Assembly: GCA_902627745.1 (NCBI GenBank)
Contig: CACOKG010000002.1
Span: 1 to 62,623, forward strand
Reading direction: 5' to 3'
DNA length: 62,623 bases
DNA from: an uncultured Pelagibacteraceae bacterium
GTDB taxonomy: Bacteria; Pseudomonadota; Alphaproteobacteria; Pelagibacterales; Pelagibacteraceae
This document shows positions 20,648 to 30,389 of the stretch, piece after piece. Numbering within the stretch: position 1 is the first letter of the stretch; every line of letters starts with the position of its first letter. The translations under genes were made by a program, and so were the position numbers. The notes under the pieces are model-generated. The model saw nothing but the letters and a program-made list of their open reading frames with translations. It had not been told where the DNA came from and searched no databases.

Positions 20648-23361
20648 GTAAAAACCAAATTAATTTACCTAAAACAGCTTTTTCAATGAAAGCTAATTTA
20701 CCAATTAGAGAGCCAGAAATTCTAAAACTTTGGAAAAAAATTGATCTTTACAAAGAATTAAGGAACTCAAGAAAAGGAGAGGAAAAATTTGTTCTCCACG
20801 ATGGCCCCCCATATGCAAATGGAAATATACATATGGGTACTGCGTTAAATAAAATATTAAAAGATATTATCGTAAAGTTTCATCAAATGGATGGCAAAGA
20901 CTCTGTTTATGTTCCAGGTTGGGATTGTCATGGTTTACCTATCGAATGGAAAATTGAGGAACAATACAAAAAAAATAAAAAAAATAAGAACGATGTTCCG
21001 ATTGTAGAATTTAGAAAAGAATGCCGAACGTTTGCTGAAAAATGGATAGAGGTTCATAAAGACCAGTTTAAAAGACTAGGTGTTGTTGGTGATTGGGAAA
21101 ACTATTATTCAACAATGAGTTATGATGCAGAGGCACAAATTGTAAGAGAACTTGGAAAATTTTTAAAAGAAGGAAGTCTTTACAGAGGATTTAAACCAGT
21201 TTTATGGTCAACTGTAGAAAAAACCGCCTTAGCCGATGCTGAGGTTGAATATCAAGACCATAAATCTGATACGATCTACACTTGTTTTCCAGTTAAATCG
21301 TCAAAAATAAAAGAACTTGATGACTGTAATATTGTTATATGGACAACTACTCCTTGGACGATACCAGCAAATAAAGCATTAGCTTATAATGAAAGCTTAG
21401 ATTACTTAATCATTCAAATTAATGATGAAGGAAATTTTAAAAATAAAAAAATTGTTATTGCAGAAGCATTATTGGAGTCAGTTTTAAAAGATTGTGAGAT
21501 TAAAGAATTTGAAAACCTTAAAAAATTTAAAGGTAAAGATTTGAAAGATACTATCTGTAAGCATCCATTTTTTGATTTAGGGTATGATTACGATATTCCA
21601 ATGTTAGAAGCACGTTTTGTAACCACTGAACAAGGAACAGGAATTGTTCATTGTGCGCCAAGTCATGGACCTGACGATTTTAATCTTTGTTTAAATAACG
21701 GAATAAAGGCAATAGAGACGGTGGATGATGATGGAAAATATACAAATAATGTTTATCTGTTCGAAGGTTTACATATTTTTAAAGCTAACCCAGTAGTGAT
21801 CGAAAAACTGAAAGATCAAAATAAACTTCTTTCAAATGGTGTATTGGTTCATTCATATCCTCATTCTTGGAGATCAAAAGCACCTTTAGTTCATAGAGCA
21901 ACACCACAATGGTTTATTTCTATGGAAAGTCATAAACTAAGAAGCAAGGCTTTAAAAGCAATAGATGATACAACTTTTTATCCAAGCAAAGGTAAAGAAA
22001 GATTAAAATCAATGATTGAAACAAGGCCAGATTGGTGTGTATCAAGACAAAGAGTTTGGGGTGTGCCACTTCCTATTTTTGTAAATAAAAAGTCTAATGA
22101 AATTTTAATAGACGATGAAGTATTTGAAAATATTGCTAATATTTATGAGAAAGAAGGTTCGGATTGTTGGTTTTCAGATGAACCTCAAAAATTTTTAGGA
22201 GATAAATATAAAGCAGTAGATTTTGAGAAGCTTAGTGATATTGTTGAAGTTTGGTTTGATAGTGGATCAACCCATTCTTTTGTGTTAGAGAAAAGAAAAG
22301 ACCTTAAATGGCCAGCATCAATGTATTTAGAGGGTTCCGATCAACATAGGGGTTGGTTTCATTCCTCTCTATTAGAGTCGTGTGGAACAAGAGGTAAGGC
22401 ACCTTTCGAGTCTATATTATCTCATGGGTTTGTTGTTGATGGGAAAGGTCTTAAAATGTCCAAATCTCTTGGGAATGTAATTGCCCCTGAGGATATTTTG
22501 AAAAAATATGGTGCCGATATATTAAGAATTTGGGTTGCCGCATCAAATTATGCTGAGGATTTAAGAATAGATTATTCTATTTTGGATCAGCACTCGGAGT
22601 CTTATCGTAAAATTAGAAATACATTTAGATATTTATTGGGAAATATTAATGACAAATTTGAAGATATTGATTTAGATAAAATCGATATCGAAAACTTGCC
22701 GGAGTTGGAGAAATTTATGTTAAGTAAGATACATTCTCTAAACAAAAAATTTAAAAATTATTTTAAAAAATATGATTTTCACAATCTTTATAAAGAATTA
22801 TTGAATTTCTGTACAATAGATTTGTCAGCATTTTATTTTGATATAAGAAAAGACACCTTATATTGTGATCCAATAGATTCTGAGAAAAGAAAATCCTGTG
22901 TTACAATTTTAAATGTTTTATTAAAATCTTTACTCAGATGGTTCGCTCCGATATTGTCTTTTACAACTGAGGAAATTCATCAACTGATATCAAAGAATAG
23001 TAAAAGCATCCATCTAGAAAAATTTTTAACTTTTCCAGAAAAATTTAAAAATGAGAAGCTTACTGAAAGATGGTCTAAATTAATTAAAATTAGAGATATA
23101 TGTAACATTAGTATTGAGGAAAAAAGAGCTAGTAAAGAAATTGGTTCAAGCTTAGAGGCAGAACTGAAAATTAAATTAGACGAGAAATATAAAGATATAA
23201 TTACAAAAATTGATTTATCAGAGCTTTGCATTGTTTCAAAAACTCAAATAAATTTTGATGAGGGTTCGGATATTTTGGTTGAAGCTATAAAAGCCTCAGG
23301 TGACAAATGCCCCGTGTGTTGGAAAATAAGTACTGAGCCTTGTGAGCGACATTCTCAATAA
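20644..23361 (+). CDS. ileS: isoleucyl-tRNA synthetase
   Basis: HDGPPYANGNIHMGTALNKILKDI, DWCVSRQRVWGVPLP, KMSKSLGNV, C-terminal CPVCW zinc motif. Confidence 0.97.
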   Translation: MSKNQINLPKTAFSMKANLPIREPEILKLWKKIDLYKELRNSRKGEEKFVLHDGPPYANGNIHMGTALNKILKDIIVKFHQMDGKDSVYVPGWDCHGLPIEWKIEEQYKKNKKNKNDVPIVEFRKECRTFAEKWIEVHKDQFKRLGVVGDWENYYSTMSYDAEAQIVRELGKFLKEGSLYRGFKPVLWSTVEKTALADAEVEYQDHKSDTIYTCFPVKSSKIKELDDCNIVIWTTTPWTIPANKALAYNESLDYLIIQINDEGNFKNKKIVIAEALLESVLKDCEIKEFENLKKFKGKDLKDTICKHPFFDLGYDYDIPMLEARFVTTEQGTGIVHCAPSHGPDDFNLCLNNGIKAIETVDDDGKYTNNVYLFEGLHIFKANPVVIEKLKDQNKLLSNGVLVHSYPHSWRSKAPLVHRATPQWFISMESHKLRSKALKAIDDTTFYPSKGKERLKSMIETRPDWCVSRQRVWGVPLPIFVNKKSNEILIDDEVFENIANIYEKEGSDCWFSDEPQKFLGDKYKAVDFEKLSDIVEVWFDSGSTHSFVLEKRKDLKWPASMYLEGSDQHRGWFHSSLLESCGTRGKAPFESILSHGFVVDGKGLKMSKSLGNVIAPEDILKKYGADILRIWVAASNYAEDLRIDYSILDQHSESYRKIRNTFRYLLGNINDKFEDIDLDKIDIENLPELEKFMLSKIHSLNKKFKNYFKKYDFHNLYKELLNFCTIDLSAFYFDIRKDTLYCDPIDSEKRKSCVTILNVLLKSLLRWFAPILSFTTEEIHQLISKNSKSIHLEKFLTFPEKFKNEKLTERWSKLIKIRDICNISIEEKRASKEIGSSLEAELKIKLDEKYKDIITKIDLSELCIVSKTQINFDEGSDILVEAIKASGDKCPVCWKISTEPCERHSQ

Positions 23362-23867
23362 TGTCTAAATATTTTAATAAAAGTTTTATCGTTAAACTTT
23401 TTATAATTTTAAGTATTTTTGGCCTTGATAGATTTACTAAAGTCTATGTGATTTCTGAAAATGAAAAAAATTTGTCATCTGAATTATTTGTATCAAAATA
23501 TTTGAATATTAATTTAATTTACAATGAAGGAATTGCATTTGGGCTATTGTCATTTGATCAAAGTCATATGTACAACATTTTAACGATTTTAATCGCAGCC
23601 TTAATTTTAATTATCTTTTTTATGACTTTAAAAAGTGATGGTCTTAAAAAATATTCACTTTTAGTGATATTTGGTGGGGCTTTAGGTAATTTATACGATA
23701 GAATTTTTTTTAAGGCAGTGCCAGATTTTATAGATTTTCATATCGGAAATTTTCATTGGTTTATTTTTAATGTATCAGATATATTCATTTCACTAGGAGT
23801 AATATTTTTAATTATCTTTGAGATAATTGATAATCAAAAAAATAAAATTGATGAAAAAAATATTTAA
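23361..23867 (+). CDS. lspA: signal peptidase II
   Basis: DRFTKVYV, GGALGNLYDRI, VPDFIDFHIGNFHWFIFNVSDIFISLGV. Confidence 0.93.
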   Translation: MSKYFNKSFIVKLFIILSIFGLDRFTKVYVISENEKNLSSELFVSKYLNINLIYNEGIAFGLLSFDQSHMYNILTILIAALILIIFFMTLKSDGLKKYSLLVIFGGALGNLYDRIFFKAVPDFIDFHIGNFHWFIFNVSDIFISLGVIFLIIFEIIDNQKNKIDEKNI

Positions 23868-24174
23868 ATTAATTACAATTATAATTTCGATTATAGCCTT
23901 AAATTCATGCGGAACTTTAAAAGATGGTTTTACATCACAGAAAAAAAACAGCATAGATGAATTTTTAGTTGAAAAAAAATCACCTTTAGTGATGCCACCA
24001 GATTTTAATGAATTACCATTACCACAACAGCCTAATCAATTAACTGAGAATGAGGAGGAAACAGATATTAAATTATTAATGACTAACAATAATGATGTAG
24101 GTCAAGATAATCAGAATGTAAATCAAAACACAGATTTTGAAAATTCTATTATAGAGAAAATTAAAAACAATTAA
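23851..24174 (+). CDS. DUF3035/BamF-like lipoprotein
   Basis: Lipobox (LNSCG), KKSPLVMPPDFNELPLPQ core of the DUF3035 family. Start moved to the internal ATG at 23851. Confidence 0.72.
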   Translation: MKKIFKLITIIISIIALNSCGTLKDGFTSQKKNSIDEFLVEKKSPLVMPPDFNELPLPQQPNQLTENEEETDIKLLMTNNNDVGQDNQNVNQNTDFENSIIEKIKNN

Positions 24175-25328
24175 TGATAACATCGGGAATTTTTTTTAAA
24201 AATTTTAGAAATAGTAAACAAAATTCTAAAATTAAAAAAAATTTAAAAAAGTTAATTAGAGAAAATAATCAAATACTTCAATCTTTCAGTAAAAATTATA
24301 AAGATAAATTTAAGATAAGAAATCTAAGAATTTTTAAGAGATTTAATGATATTCGTATAATTGGAATTGGTGGTTCATCATTAGGTACAAAAACTATTTA
24401 TAGTTTTCTTAAAGATAAAATTAAAAAAAATGTGTTATTTTTTGATAATTTATCAGCTCTCAACAAAAAATCTGGTAATAAAACACATTTAAATTTAATC
24501 ATTTCTAAATCAGGAAATACTTTAGAGACAATTGTTAATTCTAATATTTTTATAAAAAAGAATGATAAGAATATTTTTATTACAGAAAATAAAAAAAATT
24601 ATCTTAATTTATTAGCTCAAAAATTAAAATCGGAGATTGTTTATCACAATAATTATATAGGCGGTCGATACTCAGTTTTATCAGAAGTTGGAATGTTACC
24701 TGCAGAATTATTGGGTCTCAATTCAAAAAGTTTTAGACAATTTAATAATTTAATTAAAAATCAAAAGTATTTAAATGCGCTAGTATCTAACGTAGGATCT
24801 ACAATTAATTTAATTAAAAAAAAAAAATTTAATTCAATTATTATAAATTATGATGAAAAATCTCAAAACTTTTTTTCTTGGTATCAACAATTGATTGCTG
24901 AAAGCTTAGGTAAAAAAGGAAAAGGTTTATTGCCAATAGTATCTAACATGCCCAGAGATAATCACAGCGTTATGCAGCTTTATTTGGATGGTTTTAAAAA
25001 TAATTTTTATACTTTCTTTTATGTCCATGACAATAATACTAATAAAATAGATAATAAATTTATTTTACCCTCACAAAAATTTCTTAAAAACAAAAATATT
25101 CAAAAAATCATTTACGCTCAAAAAAAAGCTACAGAAAATGTTTTTACAAAAAAAAAAATACCCTTTAGAAGCTTTGAAATTAAAAAAAGGGATGAAAAAA
25201 CTTTAGGTGAATTATTTTGTTTTTTTATGTTGGAAACTATTTTAATTGGAAGAGCTTTAAAAATAAACCCTTACAATCAACCTGCTGTTGAGTTAATTAA
25301 AAAAGAGACTAAGAAAATTTTAGTTTAA
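24174..25328 (+). CDS. pgi: glucose-6-phosphate isomerase (compact form)
   Basis: IGIGGSSLGTKTIY, LIISKSGNTLETI, VLSEVGMLPAEL, NQPAVELIKK. Confidence 0.85.
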   Translation: MITSGIFFKNFRNSKQNSKIKKNLKKLIRENNQILQSFSKNYKDKFKIRNLRIFKRFNDIRIIGIGGSSLGTKTIYSFLKDKIKKNVLFFDNLSALNKKSGNKTHLNLIISKSGNTLETIVNSNIFIKKNDKNIFITENKKNYLNLLAQKLKSEIVYHNNYIGGRYSVLSEVGMLPAELLGLNSKSFRQFNNLIKNQKYLNALVSNVGSTINLIKKKKFNSIIINYDEKSQNFFSWYQQLIAESLGKKGKGLLPIVSNMPRDNHSVMQLYLDGFKNNFYTFFYVHDNNTNKIDNKFILPSQKFLKNKNIQKIIYAQKKATENVFTKKKIPFRSFEIKKRDEKTLGELFCFFMLETILIGRALKINPYNQPAVELIKKETKKILV

Positions 25329-25883
25329 ATTTCCAAATATAATTTTTGATATTCCATATTTCTTCTCATCTAGAATTCTAAAATTTTTTGAAAATTCATC
25401 ATTTTCTTTTTTATGCCTATGTACAATAATCACCCCATCTTTATTGAGAATTTTTTCTTGAAAAATATTATCAATAATATTTGACAATCTTTTTTCTTTA
25501 TAGGGAGGATCCAAAAAAATGATATTGAATTTAAGCTGAATTTTTTTCAAAAAGTAATTAGATATTAAGTCTTCCTCTATAATCTCATATTTTTCTCTCA
25601 TATTTAAATTATTAAGATTATTTTTTAAAATTGATAAAACACCACTATACTTTTCTACAAAAGTAACATGTTTAGCTCCTCTTGAGAGACACTCTAAACC
25701 AAATGAGCCAACACCTGCAAATAGATCTAAAACTATTGAATTTTCAATATTGATCTTAAATTTATTTGAGTGATCAATAATATTAAAAATAGATTCTTTT
25801 GCTAAGTCTTTTAAGGGTCTTGTCTCTTTGTCCTTTGGTTGTAAAATTTTTTTCCCTTTAAATTTTCCACCAATTATTCTCAT
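25320..25883 (-). CDS. rsmD: 16S rRNA (guanine966-N2)-methyltransferase RsmD
   Basis: MRIIGGKFKGKKI, VLDLFAGVGSFGLECLSRGA, IIFLDPPYK. Confidence 0.92.
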   Translation of the reverse strand: MRIIGGKFKGKKILQPKDKETRPLKDLAKESIFNIIDHSNKFKINIENSIVLDLFAGVGSFGLECLSRGAKHVTFVEKYSGVLSILKNNLNNLNMREKYEIIEEDLISNYFLKKIQLKFNIIFLDPPYKEKRLSNIIDNIFQEKILNKDGVIIVHRHKKENDEFSKNFRILDEKKYGISKIIFGNLN

Positions 25884-27145
25884 TTTTTTATTACTTTATA
25901 ACCAATATCTTTTCTAAAAAAACCATCTGACCAATTTAGATTGTTGAGAAGTTGATGAATCCTATTTCTTGATTCTTCAAAACTATCTGATAAAGAAACA
26001 AAATTTAAAACTCGTCCACCAACCGCTAAAGTAACATCGCCTTTTTTAATAGTGCCGGCATGAAATAAGTGATCATCAGTGCTTAATTCAATTTTATTGA
26101 TATTTTTGATTTCAACATTTTTTTGGTAGGTTTCAGGGTAACCTTTTGAGCACAGGACAACACATATACTTTTTTTATCATTCCAATTAATTTCATTTTC
26201 ATTTAATTTTCCATTACAACATGCGTTAATAATTTCTCCGAAATCTGTATTTAGCTTGGGAAGAATAGTTTGACACTCTGGATCACCCATTCTAACATTA
26301 TACTCAATTAAATAAGGTTCATTATTTTTTATCATGAGCCCCGCATATAAAAACCCTTTATATGATGATTTTAAATCTTTAAGTGCTTTTAAGGTTGGAT
26401 CAATTATATTATTCAAAATCTTTTTTTCGAGCTCTTCATTTATCAATCTTGATGGTGAATAAGCACCCATACCACCAGTATTTTTTCCTTTATCACCTTC
26501 CTGAACTCTTTTATGATCTTGAGCTGTCCCAAAATTTTTGTAAGTAATACCATCACTTAAAATGAAAAAGCTCATTTCTTCACCTTCTAAAAATTCTTCA
26601 ATAAGAACATTTTTAGCAACACCAAACTTACCATCAAATATTTCCTTAACTGCTTGATAGGACTCTTGTTCATTTTCACAAATATAAACACCTTTCCCTG
26701 CAGCCAAATTGTCTGCTTTAATAACTATTGGAAAATTTGATTTATCTAAAAAATTTTTAGCTTGATCAATATCATTAAATACACCGAAATTCGCAGTCGG
26801 AATATTATATTTTTTACAGATGTTTTTTGTAAATATTTTAGACCCTTCTAATTGTGAAGCGACTTTACTAGGTCCAAAAACCTTAATATCAAAACTTTCC
26901 AAGTAATCTGTTAGTCCATCAACCAGAGGTTTTTCTGGGCCGATGAATACTAATTCTATTTTTTTTAAAAAAATGAAATTTTTAATTTCCTTAAATTTAT
27001 TTATATCTAGGTTAATGTTCTCAGCTATTACATCAGTGCCAGCGTTACCAGGAAAACAATAAATCTTCTTAATTTTTTTTGACTTATTTAATGCATGACA
27101 AATGGCATGCTCTCTTCCTCCGCTTCCTATAATCCCAACAATCAT
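25880..27145 (-). CDS. purD: phosphoribosylamine-glycine ligase
   Basis: GSGGREHAICHAL, PIVIKADNLAAGKGVYI, NVRMGDPECQTILP. Confidence 0.96.
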   Translation of the reverse strand: MIVGIIGSGGREHAICHALNKSKKIKKIYCFPGNAGTDVIAENINLDINKFKEIKNFIFLKKIELVFIGPEKPLVDGLTDYLESFDIKVFGPSKVASQLEGSKIFTKNICKKYNIPTANFGVFNDIDQAKNFLDKSNFPIVIKADNLAAGKGVYICENEQESYQAVKEIFDGKFGVAKNVLIEEFLEGEEMSFFILSDGITYKNFGTAQDHKRVQEGDKGKNTGGMGAYSPSRLINEELEKKILNNIIDPTLKALKDLKSSYKGFLYAGLMIKNNEPYLIEYNVRMGDPECQTILPKLNTDFGEIINACCNGKLNENEINWNDKKSICVVLCSKGYPETYQKNVEIKNINKIELSTDDHLFHAGTIKKGDVTLAVGGRVLNFVSLSDSFEESRNRIHQLLNNLNWSDGFFRKDIGYKVIKK

Positions 27146-27166
27146 GTATAAACATATAAACTATAA

Positions 27167-27364
27167 ATGAATAAAAAATTAGCAAAAGTAAAATATTTAC
27201 CAAATAATTTTCAAGTAATTGAAGAAGGTGACCATGTAATTTGTGCAGTTTCGGGTAAAGCAATCAGTCTTGAAAATTTGACTTACTGGAATGTGGAACT
27301 TCAAGAACCGTATTATTCATATGTTGAAGCTTCTAAAAAAAAAGAGGAATTAGACAATAAATAG
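27167..27364 (+). CDS. DUF2093 family small protein
   Basis: 65 aa; AKVKYLPNNFQVIEEGDHVICAVSGKAISLENLTYWNVELQEPYYS. Confidence 0.75.
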   Translation: MNKKLAKVKYLPNNFQVIEEGDHVICAVSGKAISLENLTYWNVELQEPYYSYVEASKKKEELDNK

Positions 27365-27366
27365 CA

Positions 27367-28245
27367 TTATTTCCAGCGATTATGGGACCATATCCAGTTA
27401 TTAGGATTAGCAAGTATCATTTTCTCAAGAGTCTTATTTAATTCGTTTGTAATATTTTCAATAGTCTCTTCGTTTGAGAAGTGAATTGGTTTATGAACTT
27501 TCATTTTAAATTTGATACCCTCATATCTTTCTATAAAAATAGGCACAACTGGCATATTGAATTTTTTTATCAATTGTGCTGGAATTGTAGTAGTAAACGC
27601 TTTCTCATTAAAAAAATTTGATTTAATACCCTGAGAAACTCTTTGATCTATCATAAGTGCCGTTGAAAAACCTTGGTTATTAAGTTTTATTAATTCTTTT
27701 AATCCACCGATACCTTTTTTAATTTGATTGTTGCAGATATATTTCTTTCTTATTCGTTCCATGAATTTATTTAAAAAAATATTATTTAGCGGTCTATAGA
27801 TTGCTCCAATTTTAATACCTATTTTGTCTATCTGCATTGCCATAAGCTCAAAGTTACTGAAATGTCCTGATATAAATACAACTTTTTGATTTTGATTTTT
27901 AATATTTAAAAGTATATTTTCACCATCTATAGAAATATTTTTACTAAGATTACCATTTCTAAAATTTTTCATATAAAGATATTCTGCAAAAACTCTCCCA
28001 TAATTATTCCACATTGAAGATTCTATTTTATTTGATTCTTTAGAATTACAATCTGGAAAAGCTTTTTTAATATTATTATTGATTATTTTTTTTGATCTAA
28101 AAATTGGACCAACAATTTCAAATAATTTTCCGCTTAGAAAAGACGAAAGTTTAACTCCAATAATTTTGAATATCACATAAAAAAAACAAATTATAATAAA
28201 TTGTATTAAATATTTAATTATTTTCATAAACCTTTGAAATATCAT
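27367..28245 (-). CDS. lipid A biosynthesis / lysophospholipid acyltransferase (LpxL/HtrB family)
   Basis: SGHFSNFELMAMQIDKIG, IYRPLNN, DQRVSQGI, NWIWSHNRWK. Confidence 0.85.
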   Translation of the reverse strand: MIFQRFMKIIKYLIQFIIICFFYVIFKIIGVKLSSFLSGKLFEIVGPIFRSKKIINNNIKKAFPDCNSKESNKIESSMWNNYGRVFAEYLYMKNFRNGNLSKNISIDGENILLNIKNQNQKVVFISGHFSNFELMAMQIDKIGIKIGAIYRPLNNIFLNKFMERIRKKYICNNQIKKGIGGLKELIKLNNQGFSTALMIDQRVSQGIKSNFFNEKAFTTTIPAQLIKKFNMPVVPIFIERYEGIKFKMKVHKPIHFSNEETIENITNELNKTLEKMILANPNNWIWSHNRWK

Positions 28246-29155
28246 TAATAAAAGATTCTTGATTTAAAATTTTTAATTCTGATTTAACATAAAAAATTTT
28301 ATCGTTGTTGTTTAGTCTCATGTAATCTTTTTCAGTTGTCATTATTTTACAATTTAATTTTTCTGACATTGAAATGATATCGTCAATCTCTTTTTGTAAG
28401 TATCTGTAATGATCGGGAAATTCTATTTCTTTGATAATGTTTATATTATTTTTTCTTAACATTGATATAAATGTCTTATGATTTCCTATACCTGAGAAAA
28501 CTAAATATTTATCGCTCTTATCAAACTCATTGATATTCAGTGGAACATATTCCCCTTGATAGATATTTATATTAGGATCTATTTTATGAATATATTCTAT
28601 AATATTATCAATATTTTCATTATTTCCATTTAGAAAAACATTCTTATATTTTTTTAAATTTTTAATATTTTCTCTAAGCGGTCCAGCTGGAATAGTAAAA
28701 CTATTACCAATCCAATTATCAATATTAAAACAAGCAATATGATAATCATAATCTATTGATGGATCCTGCAAACCATCATCAAAAATTGCAAGTTCAAAAT
28801 TTTCGTCAATTGCTTGTTTAATCGAGGAAGATCTATCTTCAAATTTAAATAATTTTCCGTGATTTGATAAAATTTTTTGTTCATCAATTTGATCTGAATA
28901 ATATTTTTTAATAAAACAAGTTTTTATTTTATCTTTTAAAATTTCATTAATCTTTAAGCTTAAAGAGGTTTTGCCTGTTCCACCTAGATAAATATTCCCC
29001 ACACAAATAGTTTTAATTTTTGAATATTTCTTTTTTTTTGTTGTTAAGTTTTTGAAAGATTTCAAAATTATGATTAATAATGATATGGGGAAAAATAAAT
29101 AAGAAAGAATGTTAGGTTTATTGTAATCCCAAAACTTGGGTTTTTTAAATTTCAT
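28214..29155 (-). CDS. lpxK: tetraacyldisaccharide 4'-kinase
   Basis: KTICVGNIYLGGTGKTSLSLKI, AIFDDGLQDPSI, PAGPLRE. Confidence 0.9.
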   Translation of the reverse strand: MKFKKPKFWDYNKPNILSYLFFPISLLIIILKSFKNLTTKKKKYSKIKTICVGNIYLGGTGKTSLSLKINEILKDKIKTCFIKKYYSDQIDEQKILSNHGKLFKFEDRSSSIKQAIDENFELAIFDDGLQDPSIDYDYHIACFNIDNWIGNSFTIPAGPLRENIKNLKKYKNVFLNGNNENIDNIIEYIHKIDPNINIYQGEYVPLNINEFDKSDKYLVFSGIGNHKTFISMLRKNNINIIKEIEFPDHYRYLQKEIDDIISMSEKLNCKIMTTEKDYMRLNNNDKIFYVKSELKILNQESFINDISKVYENN

Positions 29156-30389
29156 TATGTATTGATTTATCTAACTCATTTAAAGTTTTTTTAAGTATTG
29201 TTGTACCAAGATATTTCATTTTTTTTACTTTTTTCATATTTTTTTTAAAAATTATTGAATTTGAACATTGTTTAGGAGTGTTAATTGTAGATGATATTTT
29301 TAAATGATTTAAATATTTGTAAACATCTCTAAAATTATCAATGTTAGGTCCATGTAATATTTTTGCACCAAATCGAGCAGGTTCCAATGGATTTTGTCCA
29401 CCTCTTTTAATAATTGACCCACCTAAAAAAACTGTTGTCGCAAATTTGTAAAATTTTTTAGACTCCCCAAATGTATCAACAAGGTAAATGTCTATATTAT
29501 CTAATTTTTTTTTATTTGATCTACGAGATATTACATTTAACCCAAGCTCATTAATTTGTGAAATAATCTGGTCAACCCTATTAACATGTCTTGGTATTAT
29601 AATTGTAATGATATTTTTTAATTTTTTTTTTAATAGAATGTGTGTTTTTACTGCGAATAATTCCTCAGTGTTATGTGTGCTTGCTGCTACAAAAGTTTTA
29701 TATTTTTTAAATTGTGAGAATAATTTCTTATCTGCCCTATTGGCAACAAAGCTATCGTGTCCAATAAATTTTAGATTACCAGTAGAAGTTATTTCTTTTA
29801 CTTTTAATTTTTTTAAAAAATAATTAGTCTCAGAATTTTGTGAGTAGGCTTTATCTATTAAACTAAAAATTGAGTAAGAAAATTTCTTAATTATTGACCA
29901 ACGATTAAAAGATTTTTTTGTAATTCTAGCATTGAGCAGGATTAAACGAATACCTCTTTTTTTGATTGACTGAAACATACTTGGCCAGATTTCTGATTCT
30001 AAAAAAATTGCTATATCTGGTTTCCAATGGTCCAAAAATTTTTTTGAAAATAATATGTGATCTATCGGGTAGAATTGATGAATTGTTTTTTTGAATTTGA
30101 TTTTTTCTAATATTTTCGATGAGCTTAATGTACTAGATGTTACCAATATTTTATTTATTAACTTGTCATTATCATACTTTTTTATAATTGGGACAGCACT
30201 TAATATTTCGCCAACACTAGATCCATGAAACCAGATTAGCTTACCAGACCCCCTTTTTTTGGAGATAAAACAAAATTTTTCTTTAAATCTAAATTTATCC
30301 TCTTTATTTTTAAAAATCCTGAAGATAATTATGAGCGGAGAGAAAAATATTATGATTGAAAGTAAAAATTGGTAAATAAAAAAAATCAT
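29145..30389 (-). CDS. waaA: 3-deoxy-D-manno-octulosonic acid transferase
   Basis: IWFHGSSVGEILSAVPIIKKY, FLESEIWPSMFQSIKKRGIRLILLNARIT, GGQNPLEPARFGAKILHGPN. Confidence 0.92.
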   Translation of the reverse strand: MIFFIYQFLLSIIIFFSPLIIIFRIFKNKEDKFRFKEKFCFISKKRGSGKLIWFHGSSVGEILSAVPIIKKYDNDKLINKILVTSSTLSSSKILEKIKFKKTIHQFYPIDHILFSKKFLDHWKPDIAIFLESEIWPSMFQSIKKRGIRLILLNARITKKSFNRWSIIKKFSYSIFSLIDKAYSQNSETNYFLKKLKVKEITSTGNLKFIGHDSFVANRADKKLFSQFKKYKTFVAASTHNTEELFAVKTHILLKKKLKNIITIIIPRHVNRVDQIISQINELGLNVISRRSNKKKLDNIDIYLVDTFGESKKFYKFATTVFLGGSIIKRGGQNPLEPARFGAKILHGPNIDNFRDVYKYLNHLKISSTINTPKQCSNSIIFKKNMKKVKKMKYLGTTILKKTLNELDKSIHNEI

